Origin: an uncultured Rhodoblastus sp.
GTDB lineage: Bacteria; Pseudomonadota; Alphaproteobacteria; Rhizobiales; Beijerinckiaceae
Reading direction: 5' to 3'
DNA: 45,302 nucleotides
Assembly: GCF_903903185.1 (NCBI RefSeq)
Contig: NZ_CAIUXT010000067.1
Location: forward strand, 1-45,302
Shown: piece after piece, positions 25,661 through 34,554 of the stretch
Numbering within the stretch: position 1 is the first letter of the stretch
Layout: every line of letters starts with the position of its first letter
Notes under the pieces: generated by a model
Told to the model about the DNA's origin: nothing
The model's input: the letters and a program-made list of their open reading frames with translations, nothing else
The model's database searches: none
Translations under genes and position numbers: made by a program

Positions 25661-27040
25661 TTGAAAATCGCCCGCATGACTGCCGACGCAGACCCGGCAC
25701 TGTTCGCGGTCGCCGCGATTCGCAACTGGACGGAAAGCGGAGCCAATCCCTCCCACCTTCCAGTTATTGTCGAATTCGACGAACATTGGGATCCGTATTT
25801 CGACACCGTCAGTTCTCAGATCGGCATTCGCGCCACCATACCCGCATCGCGCATCTCGGGCGTGTTCGACGGCGCTGTCTTCGGTTTCAATCCGGTGCTT
25901 CACAATTATAGCGGCATCCTATTGCTGCAAATTGACGACCAGGATTGCGAGATCGACCTTTTCCAGCCATCCGGCCGATCGGTCACCAAAGAGTTTTTTG
26001 TCGTATCCGGCCTCGGCAAGGGGCGGCACACTTGGTCCCTGACAATTCTGAACAAAAACGCCGCGTCTTTTGGCAACGAGGCCATCCTTTTCAACTTCGC
26101 GGTCGATCCCGCGTTCTTGCGCGAAGAGACATTTGTCGATATCGAGATTTCCAGTGAGCTGATTTTTGAAAGGCTGCACACATTACAGGAAGTGGAAGGG
26201 CAAAAAATCATCAGTGTTTTTTGCTCGAATACAAAAAACACCGGCGATCAAATGTGCGCTCCGATGAGGCATATTCCATTTTTACAGGCGACGCCAAAAT
26301 ATGACATGTATGACTGGCATCCTCATAACCAGCGGGACGCCGAAATTCGCCGGCAGTTCAATATGGAACTGGCCCAATCGACCATCGTGCTGGGCGGCGG
26401 CGGGCTTCTGGAAAACGAAGATTTTGCCCCGGCGCTTGACTATATATTATCATCCAATGAAAGTAATATCGTTCTGTGGGGCGCCGGGCATAATAATCCT
26501 GAGCTCAAGCTTTGGAGCAAGATCAAACAACCTCTGCGGCTCAACGCCAATCGTTTTGCGCTGTTGGGCGTGCGCGACGATCAGGCCGCCTATCGCTGGC
26601 TGCCCTGCGTAAGTTGCCTTCATCGAGCCTTCGACAGCGACGTGACGCCGACGCGCCCCGTCGGCATTGTCCTTCATGGCGGGGAGTCAAGGGAAAACCG
26701 GGCAGTCGAAAATTTCTTTGCGGAATTCCCGACGATCGACAATTACCAGCCCATTGAGCAGATTATCCAGTTCATCAAGGAAAGCGAACTCGTCGTCACC
26801 AACTCCTATCACGGCGCCTATTGGGCCATACTTGCGAACAGGCCGGTCGTCGCCATACCGAATTCCTCGAAATTCTACGATTTCAAATGGCAAATCCCTC
26901 TGTGCGATGTTTATGACTGGAAGCGCGCCTCGAAACTTGCCGTCGCATACCCGAAGGCTCTGCAGGAAGCGCGATACAAGAACCTGCTTTTCGCGGAATC
27001 CTTCCATCAACTGCTTTCGCTGCAAGCGGCCCGAAAGTAA
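25661..27040 (+). CDS. polysaccharide pyruvyl transferase family protein
   Basis: The C-terminal part (about residues 183-430 of 459) belongs to the polysaccharide pyruvyl transferase family: VFCSNTKNTGDQM at 186-198, VLGGGGLLENEDF, VLWGAGHN, and the characteristic VTNSYHGAYWAILANRPVVAI at about 379-399. Such enzymes add pyruvate ketals to sugars from phosphoenolpyruvate or act on related surface glycans. The N-terminal 170 residues form a beta-rich domain that I do not recognise. The start chosen is TTG at 25661, six bases after GGAG; GTG 25655 and ATG 25676 are alternatives. Composition returns to the high-GC background. It is the last gene of the plus-strand glycan region. Confidence 0.85.
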   Translation: MKIARMTADADPALFAVAAIRNWTESGANPSHLPVIVEFDEHWDPYFDTVSSQIGIRATIPASRISGVFDGAVFGFNPVLHNYSGILLLQIDDQDCEIDLFQPSGRSVTKEFFVVSGLGKGRHTWSLTILNKNAASFGNEAILFNFAVDPAFLREETFVDIEISSELIFERLHTLQEVEGQKIISVFCSNTKNTGDQMCAPMRHIPFLQATPKYDMYDWHPHNQRDAEIRRQFNMELAQSTIVLGGGGLLENEDFAPALDYILSSNESNIVLWGAGHNNPELKLWSKIKQPLRLNANRFALLGVRDDQAAYRWLPCVSCLHRAFDSDVTPTRPVGIVLHGGESRENRAVENFFAEFPTIDNYQPIEQIIQFIKESELVVTNSYHGAYWAILANRPVVAIPNSSKFYDFKWQIPLCDVYDWKRASKLAVAYPKALQEARYKNLLFAESFHQLLSLQAARK

Positions 27041-27272
27041 ACGCCTTCCTTCGGCCAAAACCGCTGAGTCCTCGCCGGCGATTTAGCCCAGCGGGCGTCG
27101 GCGGGACTTCGCTGCACGCCCATCCCGGCGGACGAGCAATTTCGACGACCCGTAAGCAATGTCACCGGTAAATGCGCTGACGATGAGCCGCCACCCTGCT
27201 CGATCTCTCGCTTCGCCCGTGGCGCCGCTGGAAGGCTGGCGAGATCGGCCGCACCGATCAAAAACGCGTGTT

Positions 27273-28844
27273 TCACGAGACCACCGGGAAGGTCGCGCAG
27301 ATCGACCACGCCAGCGCGGCGGCATTGGCCAGCGCGGCGACGCGCGGATCGCCGGTTCGTCCGTAGGTCCAGCGGCTGATCCAGCCGAACACCATGAAGA
27401 ACAGGCAGATGACCGGAACGATGATGACGAGGAAAAACAGTTTTGGCGGATTGAGAGCGACGGCGATGGCCAGCGAAACGACGACGCAGAGTTTCGAAAA
27501 GACGTATCCGCCCGTCGCCGCCGCCGGTCCGCGGGTCAGCCATTCGTCGGCCAGGAAATAGACGACGACGCTGCAAAACATCGCGGGGATCAACAGCCAG
27601 CGCAGCGAGGACGGCGCGATCGACGTCACGAACGCATCGATCGGCAGCCCAAACCCCAGGCCGTAATAGGCGACGACCGGCAAGGCCGCCAGGAGGAGCC
27701 CGCGCCAAGGGGTCCCCCGCCAATCCGCCGACGGGCGCTGGCCCGATTTGCCAGAAAAATTCGACAGCCACAGGCAAAAAAAGGTCAGCGCGCCATAAAG
27801 GGCGAAGTGGACGGCGAGATAGTCGCCAAGCAGAATCGGCAGGAAATCCGTCGGCGCCTTCCAGAGCATCAACGGGGTCAGCAGGGCCGGCGCCACGGCG
27901 ATCGGCCATTGCCGCCTCCAGCCCAGCCCGGCGCCCGAGGGAACCGGCGACACTCTCGGCAGCAGACGCGACAGCGGCGGCGCTAGCCCGAGAACGCCGA
28001 GAAACAGCAGGCCGAGCGCCTTCCCCCGCGCGTCGATGGCGCCGCTTTCCGTCCGCTCGAAAACGGCGTTCATCCAGTCGCGCATTTCTGTGAGGCCCTC
28101 ACGGCTGTAGATGACGCCGATATGTTCGGCGCCTTCGGCGTAAACCAGCCGGCGCGCGGTCCCGCGCGCCATTTCGCCATAGGTGAACCGTTCCCGAGGC
28201 GGCTCGCCCGACGCCAGACCGACGATCCGCAAGCCGTCGTTTTTCAGCGCGGAGGCCTCCCATGCGCCGTCGATCACCAGCAGGTTGTTCGGTTCGCTCG
28301 CCGTCGCCCCGCTGCCGAAATTGGAAAAGGCCACCACGCCGGCGACCGCGTCATTGTGGATCGCGCCGTTGACGATCAGGATCGCCGCCATCGAATGACC
28401 GACCAGGCCGAGCCTCGGCTTTTCCAGCCCCGCGCCGGGCAAGGTCGAGGCGAACCGGATCATCCGGTCGATTTCCGAACCGAGGACGCGCGCGCTCTCC
28501 TCGTGATCCTTGACGCCGCCGGCAAGCGGCCGCGCATTTCGGCCATGGCCGGCGAAGTCGAAGGTGACGGCGGTGTAGCCGGAATGGGCGAGCGTCACGG
28601 CGGCCGGCTGCATCAATTGCTGCGAACCGGCGAAACCATGGGCGATGACGATCACCGGGCCGGGAGGCGCGCTCGAAGGACGAAAAATTGTGACCGGGAT
28701 ATCGTCCACCCGCAATGCCTCGACGCGCAGATCGGCCGTCGGCGCCAGCAGCGACCAGAGGCCGGTCGCGACCGCCAATGCAGCGGCAAGAAACACGATA
28801 AACGCGCGCGTGTGCGCGGGGCCTGATGCGCTTTCCGGTTTCAT
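27273..28844 (-). CDS. membrane-anchored alpha/beta hydrolase with multi-pass C-terminus
   Basis: This 523-residue protein has an N-terminal membrane helix (14-34), an alpha/beta-hydrolase domain (45-265) and a C-terminal half with about six or seven hydrophobic segments (280-523). The hydrolase has the oxyanion HG at 69-70, FDFAGHGRN, the nucleophile elbow GHSMA with Ser151, and a candidate catalytic His in GAEHIGVIYS. The domain probably lies in the periplasm if the first helix is an anchor. Substrate is unknown; a lipid or acyl ester is plausible. AGGACG is directly before the ATG at 28844. It stands alone, convergent with the pyruvyl-transferase gene across a 232-base gap in which I see nothing. 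Confidence 0.88.
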   Translation of the reverse strand: MKPESASGPAHTRAFIVFLAAALAVATGLWSLLAPTADLRVEALRVDDIPVTIFRPSSAPPGPVIVIAHGFAGSQQLMQPAAVTLAHSGYTAVTFDFAGHGRNARPLAGGVKDHEESARVLGSEIDRMIRFASTLPGAGLEKPRLGLVGHSMAAILIVNGAIHNDAVAGVVAFSNFGSGATASEPNNLLVIDGAWEASALKNDGLRIVGLASGEPPRERFTYGEMARGTARRLVYAEGAEHIGVIYSREGLTEMRDWMNAVFERTESGAIDARGKALGLLFLGVLGLAPPLSRLLPRVSPVPSGAGLGWRRQWPIAVAPALLTPLMLWKAPTDFLPILLGDYLAVHFALYGALTFFCLWLSNFSGKSGQRPSADWRGTPWRGLLLAALPVVAYYGLGFGLPIDAFVTSIAPSSLRWLLIPAMFCSVVVYFLADEWLTRGPAAATGGYVFSKLCVVVSLAIAVALNPPKLFFLVIIVPVICLFFMVFGWISRWTYGRTGDPRVAALANAAALAWSICATFPVVS

Positions 28845-29028
28845 GCGTCCTGATGCCGAATCGTCAGATGCGCGGAGCGCGGGAGGAAACCGACTCTAAG
28901 GCGAGCTTCGCCATATCGCCAGCGCGGATTGATCATCCGTCGTTGACGCAAAACCGGCGCCGTCGCGGGTCGAGGCCGCGATTTTTTCGCCGGCGCGGCG
29001 CGCGGCCGGCCGGGAGGGCGCGTCGGTT

Positions 29029-29997
29029 TCAGGCACGGCGTCGCTCCGGGACCGGCGCCCTGGCGAGGTGCACATGGCGCCTCAAGACTTGCGGCGGCTG
29101 GCCGACCGTGCGCAAAAAGGCGCGCCGCATGCGCTCCCGGTCGCCAAACCCGGTCATCCGCGCGACTTCATCAAGGCTGTGGCGCCCCGCTTCGATCGCC
29201 AGCCTGGCCGCCTCAACCCGGAGATTTTCGATCGCCTTGGCCGGAGACTGGCCGGTCTCGGCGCAAAAGGCGCGACTGAACTGCCGGGCGCTCAAATGGG
29301 CGACCTCGGCCAGTTGTTCGACCGTCAGAGGCGAATCGAGATGGCGTTTGGCGTAGGTTAACACCGACTGGATGCGGTCCGATTTCGGCTCCAGCTCCAG
29401 CAGCGACGAATGCTGCGACTGGCCGCCGGCGCGGCGGTGGTATACCACCATGGCCTTGGCGACCGATCGCGCGACCTCGTCGCCGAGATCGCTTTCTACC
29501 AAAGCAAGCGCCAGATCGATGGCTGCCGTCATGCCGGCCGAGGTCCAGACGTTTCGGTCCTCGATGAAAATCCGGTCCTCCTCGACTTTGACCTTCGGAT
29601 AGCGCCGCTGCAATTCGCGCGCATAATACCAATGGGTCGTCGCGCGCCGGCCATCGAGAAGCCCCGCCTCGGCGAGGACGTAAGCCCCGGTGCACGCCGC
29701 CACCACCCGCCGCGCCGCGCCGCGTTCCGCCTTGCGCAGAAAATCGGTCAGCGCTTGCGAAGATGGGCCGATGTCCGCCATCCCGCTGACGATGATCGTA
29801 TCGTAATCGACCTCGCCCAGCGGCGAAGTTGCGACGGAAACGCCGATCGACGCGGCGACCGGGCCGCCATGTTCGGACGCGACCACGACCTCGTAACATC
29901 TGGCGCCGGCCATGCGATTGGCCATTTCGAAAACCGTCGCAATGGACAAGGTCATCACCTGAAAACCGGGATAAACCACCAGACCGATGCGTCGCAT
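29029..29997 (-). CDS. GlxA-type transcriptional regulator (DJ-1/PfpI plus AraC HTH)
   Basis: This 322-residue regulator has an N-terminal DJ-1/PfpI-like ligand domain (1-170; RIGLVVYPGFQVMTLS, and VVAACTGAYVLAEAGLLDGR with the nucleophile-elbow Cys) and a C-terminal AraC/XylS double helix-turn-helix (about 215-310; LTVEQLAEVAHLSARQFSRAF, LDEVARMTGFGDRERMRRAF). GGAGGGTGG precedes the ATG at 29997. Family members control catabolic and stress genes such as those for choline-derived compounds or arginine. It is divergent from the small secreted-protein gene at 30178 and could control it. Confidence 0.93.
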   Translation of the reverse strand: MRRIGLVVYPGFQVMTLSIATVFEMANRMAGARCYEVVVASEHGGPVAASIGVSVATSPLGEVDYDTIIVSGMADIGPSSQALTDFLRKAERGAARRVVAACTGAYVLAEAGLLDGRRATTHWYYARELQRRYPKVKVEEDRIFIEDRNVWTSAGMTAAIDLALALVESDLGDEVARSVAKAMVVYHRRAGGQSQHSSLLELEPKSDRIQSVLTYAKRHLDSPLTVEQLAEVAHLSARQFSRAFCAETGQSPAKAIENLRVEAARLAIEAGRHSLDEVARMTGFGDRERMRRAFLRTVGQPPQVLRRHVHLARAPVPERRRA

Positions 29998-30177
29998 GCC
30001 ACCCTCCGCGCTATGTCCTAAAACGATGTATATATGACATTTGAGACAAAGTCCAGTTGAGGCATGGTTAGGTCATGGCCGAGGAGATGGGGCGGCAAGC
30101 TCCTTTTTCCGCGACTGGCGCCGCAACGGATGCGCGGCGTCCCCTGCAACCGAATATCGAGACCCAAGGAACATACC

Positions 30178-30444
30178 ATGTCGAAACTTCCGTCTGCCAA
30201 TAGCGCCCGTCGTTTCCGCGACGCCACGCGTTCCCTGACCGCCGCGATCCTGCTCGCGGCCTCCGGCCTTCCGGCCATGGCGAAATCGGATCACAAAACC
30301 GTCTCGCCGCGCGAATTCCGCGCCATGTCGGCGTCGCAAGTCCCGGAACGTTGCGTTCCAGCCAATGGCGCCCAGATCATGGGCGGTTTCGCCGGCCCGG
30401 ACGACAGGCTCGACAGCGTCACCGGAGAAATCTGCGTGCGATAG
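30178..30444 (+). CDS. small secreted protein, 88 residues
   Basis: The ATG at 30178 has AAGGAAC upstream. A basic N-terminus and hydrophobic core (residues 19-33, LTAAILLAASGLPAM) with AMA/KSD form a Sec signal peptide with likely cleavage near residue 35. The mature part is about 53 residues with two Cys (59 and 86) that could form a disulfide, and no known domain. The open frame continues upstream to 30064, but the extension overlaps the intergenic region. Two strong hairpins follow the stop. Confidence 0.65.
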   Translation: MSKLPSANSARRFRDATRSLTAAILLAASGLPAMAKSDHKTVSPREFRAMSASQVPERCVPANGAQIMGGFAGPDDRLDSVTGEICVR

Positions 30445-30449
30445 GCTAA

Positions 30450-30545
30450 CCGGCCTGGCCCTGCGCGTTTTGGGGGGCCAGGCCGGCGAAAGAGGCGTCC
30501 CTCCCGCGCCCCGCCAGCAGACCCGGCGCCCACCGCCGGGTCTGC
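30450..30545. terminator. two consecutive GC hairpins after the secreted-protein gene
   Basis: Six bases after the stop an 11-bp stem (CCGGCCTGGCC at 30450-30460 with its complement at 30476-30486) is followed by a 12-bp stem (30517-30528 with 30534-30545, loop of five). Neither has a clear U-tract, so they may act as transcript stabilisers or weak terminators. The 30546-30732 remainder shows nothing else. Confidence 0.5.
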
Positions 30546-30732
30546 CTCTTACGGTTCGTTCCATGTCGGAAACCGGCGATGCGGCGCGTTCACGCCGGAC
30601 GAATCGACTTAAACATGGTCTTTGATCGGAACGGCATCCTTCGCTGAGATGCGTTTCCGCCAAAGCTCCGGGAAGGCGATCCATCGCCAGTCCGAAACCG
30701 GGTTGCGTGAAAAGAGGGGGACAGGAATCGCG

Positions 30733-31662
30733 TCAAATGTCGGTCGATCCTGCGACCGCCGCATCTCCCGCGCCGCGCTCGACGAATTGCCGCAGCAGCC
30801 AGGACGCCGCCGGGCCGGGCGGCCGGTCGCGGCGATATATCGCCCACAGGCGATAGGCGATGGCGGGCCGATCCGGCATGACGAGGCGAACGAGGGCGCC
30901 CGATGCAAGGTCGGCCTCCACCATGCAGAGCGGCATATTGCCCCAGCCGATGCCCTCGCGCAGCAGGGCGTGTTTGGCGCCGAGATCGGCGAGGCGCCAG
31001 GTTCGCCGCCCGACGACGCCGAAATCACGGCCTTGCGTCAGTTCGGAGCGGTCGGTCAGCACCAGTTGGACATGGTCGCGGCCGGCGCCGGGCGCCAGAT
31101 CCCCCGAGCGGGCGAGCGGGTGGCCGGGCGCCGCCACCGGGATCATCGTCACGGCCCCGGCCGCAATGCGCTCTATTTCCTCTTTTTCGGCCGGAAGCGG
31201 TCCGCTGATTCCGAGCGCGGCGCGACGATCCATCACCAGCCCCATCACCGCGCCGAGCCCCTCGACCGACAGCCGCAACGAGACGGTCGGGAACTGCTCG
31301 CTGAAGCTTCGCAACACCTCGCCCAGCCTTGCCGCGGGAAGCATCACGTCCACGGCCAGATGGACTTCGGCCTCCAGCCCGTCGCGCATGCCCTTGACCC
31401 TGGCGCGCAATCCATCGACCCCCTGCGCCACGGTCCGTGCTTCGGCCAGCACCGCATGTCCCGCTTCTGTCAGGCGCGGGCGCCGCGTGGTCTCGCGGTC
31501 GAACAGTTCAATGCCGAGCTGCGCCTCGAGATTGGCGACGCCATAGCTGATGACCGAGACGGCGCGGTTGAGCTTGCGGCCGGCGCCGGCGAAACTGCCG
31601 CTTTCGACCACCGCGAGAAAGATTTTCAGCTGATCGAAAGTCGGGACGCCGGGATCTGACAT
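30733..31662 (-). CDS. LysR-family transcriptional regulator
   Basis: This 309-residue regulator has an N-terminal winged helix-turn-helix at about 8-66 (FDQLKIFLAVVESGSFAGAG, LEAQLGIELFDRETTRRPRLTEAG) and a substrate-binding LysR effector domain at 90-295. It is transcribed divergently from the pirin gene with a 128-base shared promoter region, the standard arrangement for a LysR protein regulating its neighbour; homologues near pirin genes are common. Confidence 0.93.
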   Translation of the reverse strand: MSDPGVPTFDQLKIFLAVVESGSFAGAGRKLNRAVSVISYGVANLEAQLGIELFDRETTRRPRLTEAGHAVLAEARTVAQGVDGLRARVKGMRDGLEAEVHLAVDVMLPAARLGEVLRSFSEQFPTVSLRLSVEGLGAVMGLVMDRRAALGISGPLPAEKEEIERIAAGAVTMIPVAAPGHPLARSGDLAPGAGRDHVQLVLTDRSELTQGRDFGVVGRRTWRLADLGAKHALLREGIGWGNMPLCMVEADLASGALVRLVMPDRPAIAYRLWAIYRRDRPPGPAASWLLRQFVERGAGDAAVAGSTDI

Positions 31663-31790
31663 TTCAAGTCCATCGAATGAAGCTTTCGATTTTATCCCGC
31701 TAATCCGAAAAGACCACCATCCCTATATTGGCGTCATGAGACGAGGCCGAGCCGCGATTCTGCGGCGCCGGCGTCCAAAGGAGACCAACG

Positions 31791-32489
31791 ATGATCGAAC
31801 TGCGGTCCTTCGACAGCCTTGGCGGCGAGAATCACGGCTGGCTCGACGCCAAGCATCATTTTTCCTTCGCCAATTACCACGACCCCGCCCGCATGAACTG
31901 GGGATCGCTGCGGGTATGGAACGACGACACGATCCAGCCGAAAACCGGCTTCCCCGCGCATCCGCACCGCAATATGGAAATCGTGACCTATGTGCGCACA
32001 GGCGCGATCACCCATCAGGACAGCCTCGGCAACAAGGGCCGCACCGAGGCCGGCGACGTTCAGGTGATGTCGGCGGGCGCCGGCATTACCCATTCCGAAT
32101 ATAATCTGGAGGCGGAGGCGACCCGGATCTTCCAGATCTGGATCCAGCCGACGCAGGCCGGGGGCGAGCCTTCCTGGGGCGCGCGGCCCTTTCCCAAGGG
32201 CGAGCGGGCCGGCGTGTTCGTCACCCTTGCGTCGGGTCGGCCCAATGATGACGACGCCTTGCCGATCCGCGCCGACGCGCGGGTCGTCGCCGCGACGCTG
32301 AAAGCCGGCGAAAGCGCCGATTACCGACTGGGCAAGGATCGATTCGGCTATCTCGTTCCCGCGACCGGCGAAGTCGAAATCGACGGATTGCGCGTCGGCG
32401 CCCGCGACGGCGCGGCCATAAGCGACGTCGAATGGCTCAAGGTGACGGCGCTGGCCGACAGCGAGATCGTTCTCGTCGACGCCGCCTGA
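31791..32489 (+). CDS. pirin-family protein (quercetin 2,3-dioxygenase-like)
   Basis: This bicupin of 232 residues has the pirin metal-site pattern: His57 and His59 in FPAHPHRNMEIVTYV, His101 and Glu103 in GAGITHSEYN. Related YhhW-type proteins bind Fe or Ni and can cleave quercetin, though a redox-regulatory role is also proposed for pirins. The AAGGAG seven bases before the ATG is near-ideal. Divergent LysR gene is its probable regulator. Confidence 0.94.
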   Translation: MIELRSFDSLGGENHGWLDAKHHFSFANYHDPARMNWGSLRVWNDDTIQPKTGFPAHPHRNMEIVTYVRTGAITHQDSLGNKGRTEAGDVQVMSAGAGITHSEYNLEAEATRIFQIWIQPTQAGGEPSWGARPFPKGERAGVFVTLASGRPNDDDALPIRADARVVAATLKAGESADYRLGKDRFGYLVPATGEVEIDGLRVGARDGAAISDVEWLKVTALADSEIVLVDAA

Positions 32490-32619
32490 ATTTTGGCGCC
32501 GATCCGACCTGTCCGCCTGCGCGACCCTCCGCGCAGGTTTTCTTCGGGCCGCCATGCCGCAACGATCTGGCGGCGCGGGTCATTGGAACTGCGGGAATGG
32601 CCTCGGATGGCGCCATCGC

Positions 32620-32650
32620 GAGCGCAATGGGACTCGAACCCATGACCTGG
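32620..32650 (-). pseudogene. tRNA 3'-end remnant
   Basis: On the minus strand the sequence contains a canonical T-arm, GGGTTCGAGTCCC, within CATGGGTTCGAGTCCCATTG, followed by an acceptor-like TGCGCTC. The anticodon and D arms are absent; instead a dispersed repeat begins directly upstream. There is no encoded CCA. It looks like the last 30 bases of a tRNA, as left by integration at a tRNA 3' end. The isoacceptor cannot be named. Confidence 0.5.
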
Positions 32651-32714
32651 AGCATATCCCGCAATAGTGGACGCCGGTTTTGCGAAAAGGATACGCGTTT
32701 TCAAAGAAATCTAT

Positions 32715-32748
32715 AGCTTTCCCCGCTTCAAGTGAAGCGGGGAAAGCT
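32715..32748. repeat. 34-base perfect palindrome
   Basis: Arms of 16 bases, AGCTTTCCCCGCTTCA at 32715-32730 and its exact complement at 32733-32748, are separated by two bases. No T-run follows on either strand, so it is not a typical terminator. It joins the end of the repeat that starts at 32649. Confidence 0.85.
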
Positions 32749-32846
32749 CTAAGCGCGCTGGAACCGTCAAGCCCGGGGCCCTTTTTGATGGCGTCGTGGA
32801 ATCTTCCAGATACGAAAGGATTTAACAAGCCGCTGAAAAAGCCGCG

Positions 32847-32911
32847 CATTGATCCCCTCGTGCTTCGAGACGCGCTGCTTCGCAGCGCTCCTCAGCATCA
32901 GGGGATCAATG
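32847..32911. repeat. REP-like element with nested inverted repeats
   Basis: Outer arms CATTGATCCCCT (32847-32858) and its complement (32900-32911) enclose GCTTCGAGACGCGCTGC and an inner GCGCTGC/GCAGCGC hairpin, ending CTCCTCAGCATC. It is the same family as the elements at 3001-3169. Confidence 0.8.
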
Positions 32912-33094
32912 AAATCAATGGAGTAGCCCTCATCTGAGGAGCGCCGTCAGGTGCGTCTGGAAGGACGTGGGCGATCGAGGGAGTTTTCAGCAGCCTGTCA
33001 AAGGCTTGCCGAAACGGAACGTCAGAACGATGCGCCAACGGGCCTGTTTGTCGGGCAAAGAACCAGCCGACAGGAGCCGGCTTTTGGTCAGGCT

Positions 33095-34222
33095 TCAACT
33101 CAAGACATAGCGCTTGACGGCCAGGAACGGCTTCTCGACGTAATGCCACGAAAACAAGGCAAACATTATGGTAACGGGAAGCGCTACCGCAACATTCAGA
33201 GCCCAGCCATTTGCCGAACCGAACATATAGGCCACCGTTTGCTGGATCGGACCGGCATACAAATATAATCCATAGGAATAATCGCCATTTTTTATGACCA
33301 TCGTCCGCTTTGGATCCAGCATCCCGAGATAGACCGTCGTGTATGCGACGAGAAGCGGGGCAAAACATACGGTGGCGTTGTACCTTAGCATGAAGAGCGC
33401 GAGAACGCCCGCAACCAGCGCCAGCTTGCCGCTGTAAGGAAGCAAGGCGCGCAGCCGGAAAATCACCGTCCCCGCCACAAAGCAGAGCACAAGCACCCGA
33501 CCGTTAAGCCCCCCGGCGGGCGTCCCCTCCTCGCCAAGGAAATAAAGCAGCCCGAAAACCGCGAGCGTGTAGGCGGCGAACATCGACACCGAGATCAGGC
33601 GCGAACGCATGAAGCCGATCAGGACCAAAAACGGGAGAACGATATAGCACTCCAATTCAAAAGGCACAGTCCACAGCGATGCGTTGACGACGCCGGGAAA
33701 GGGGTTTTCAAGGAATACGCCAGGAAGAAAATAATGTATCCAGCCAATTGTGTTTAGCATGTATTTAAAAAATTCTTTTGACGTGAAATATTCATGCAAA
33801 GTAACTGAGGTGACGATAGGCCCCAGGATCAACGCAGACATGAATACTTCGACACACAAAGCTGGGTAGATCCTGATAATACGCAACGTAAGAAATTTGC
33901 GTAAATTTCCACTTCTTTCCAGACTTCCCGATACCAGAAACCCGCTCAGGCAGAAAAACATCGGCAGGATTGCTTCGACCAGGAACCCCGGCGGGGTTTT
34001 CCAAAACGCCAACGCCGCAGGTTTTCCATAAGAAATTTGATAGGAATGCCAAAAAAGCACGGACGCGGCCAAAATAACCCGAATATAGTCAAATCCCGAA
34101 GGATGTCCCTTCAGGTCGAGCCAGCGTGAGGATAAGGTTTGAGCCTGGCGCGTCGTCGATGGTAATTCCTTTAAGGTCGATTCATGCTCCAAGGGGCGGT
34201 CATTCGAAATTTCTTGATCCAA
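33095..34222 (-). CDS. membrane acyltransferase, OafA/acyltransferase-3 family
   Basis: This 375-residue integral-membrane protein has about ten helices and the acyltransferase-3 signatures: FDYIRVILAASVLFWHSYQIS with the catalytic His, PMFFCLSGFLVSGSLER, LRIIRIYPALCVEV, and GDYSYGLYLYAGPIQQ. Members transfer acetyl or succinyl groups to sugars of O-antigens, exopolysaccharide or antibiotics. The start is TTG at 34222 with GGAG eight bases upstream. It lies 332 bases after the beta-helix gene on the same strand. Confidence 0.93.
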   Translation of the reverse strand: MDQEISNDRPLEHESTLKELPSTTRQAQTLSSRWLDLKGHPSGFDYIRVILAASVLFWHSYQISYGKPAALAFWKTPPGFLVEAILPMFFCLSGFLVSGSLERSGNLRKFLTLRIIRIYPALCVEVFMSALILGPIVTSVTLHEYFTSKEFFKYMLNTIGWIHYFLPGVFLENPFPGVVNASLWTVPFELECYIVLPFLVLIGFMRSRLISVSMFAAYTLAVFGLLYFLGEEGTPAGGLNGRVLVLCFVAGTVIFRLRALLPYSGKLALVAGVLALFMLRYNATVCFAPLLVAYTTVYLGMLDPKRTMVIKNGDYSYGLYLYAGPIQQTVAYMFGSANGWALNVAVALPVTIMFALFSWHYVEKPFLAVKRYVLS

Positions 34223-34554
34223 TTTCGGCGCTCCGTTATTTCACGCGCGGTGGCCCGTCACATGGATGGTTGGCGGCGTTTCCCCGGTGGCGATGACGCG
34301 TTGCCTTGGAGCGCACCCTTGACGATCTCTATTTGTTAATCAATGTTTTAGACGGCTTCGGAAACAGACGCAAGGACGAATCCGGCTGAGCGGCAAGTCG
34401 TCGCCCAAGCAAACTCCAGGCAGGCAAAACCGGAGGCCCGCCCAGGGGATGTCGGATCGGTCGACGTTCGCCCGGAGAGAATGGTTTCGCACAGTTTTGC
34501 GACCCGATGAAGCTCCGCGCGAGTCGGGAACGCCGCGTATGGTTGCGAACTTTG
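34223..34554. other. gap between beta-helix and acyltransferase genes
   Basis: I see no gene, repeat or clear hairpin in these 332 bases. Apparent reading frames are antisense extensions of the neighbouring gene. Confidence 0.5.

Larger units (their letters stand above)
32490..33094. other. 605-base junction with repeats and tRNA remnant
   Basis: No gene is supported. In order the stretch holds a tRNA 3' fragment (32620-32650), a GAGCnTTTTC-family repeat (32649-32716), a 34-base palindrome (32715-32748) and a REP-like element (32847-32911). The accumulation of such elements at the switch from housekeeping-type genes to an NRPS/surface cluster suggests an old recombination or integration site. 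Confidence 0.6.
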
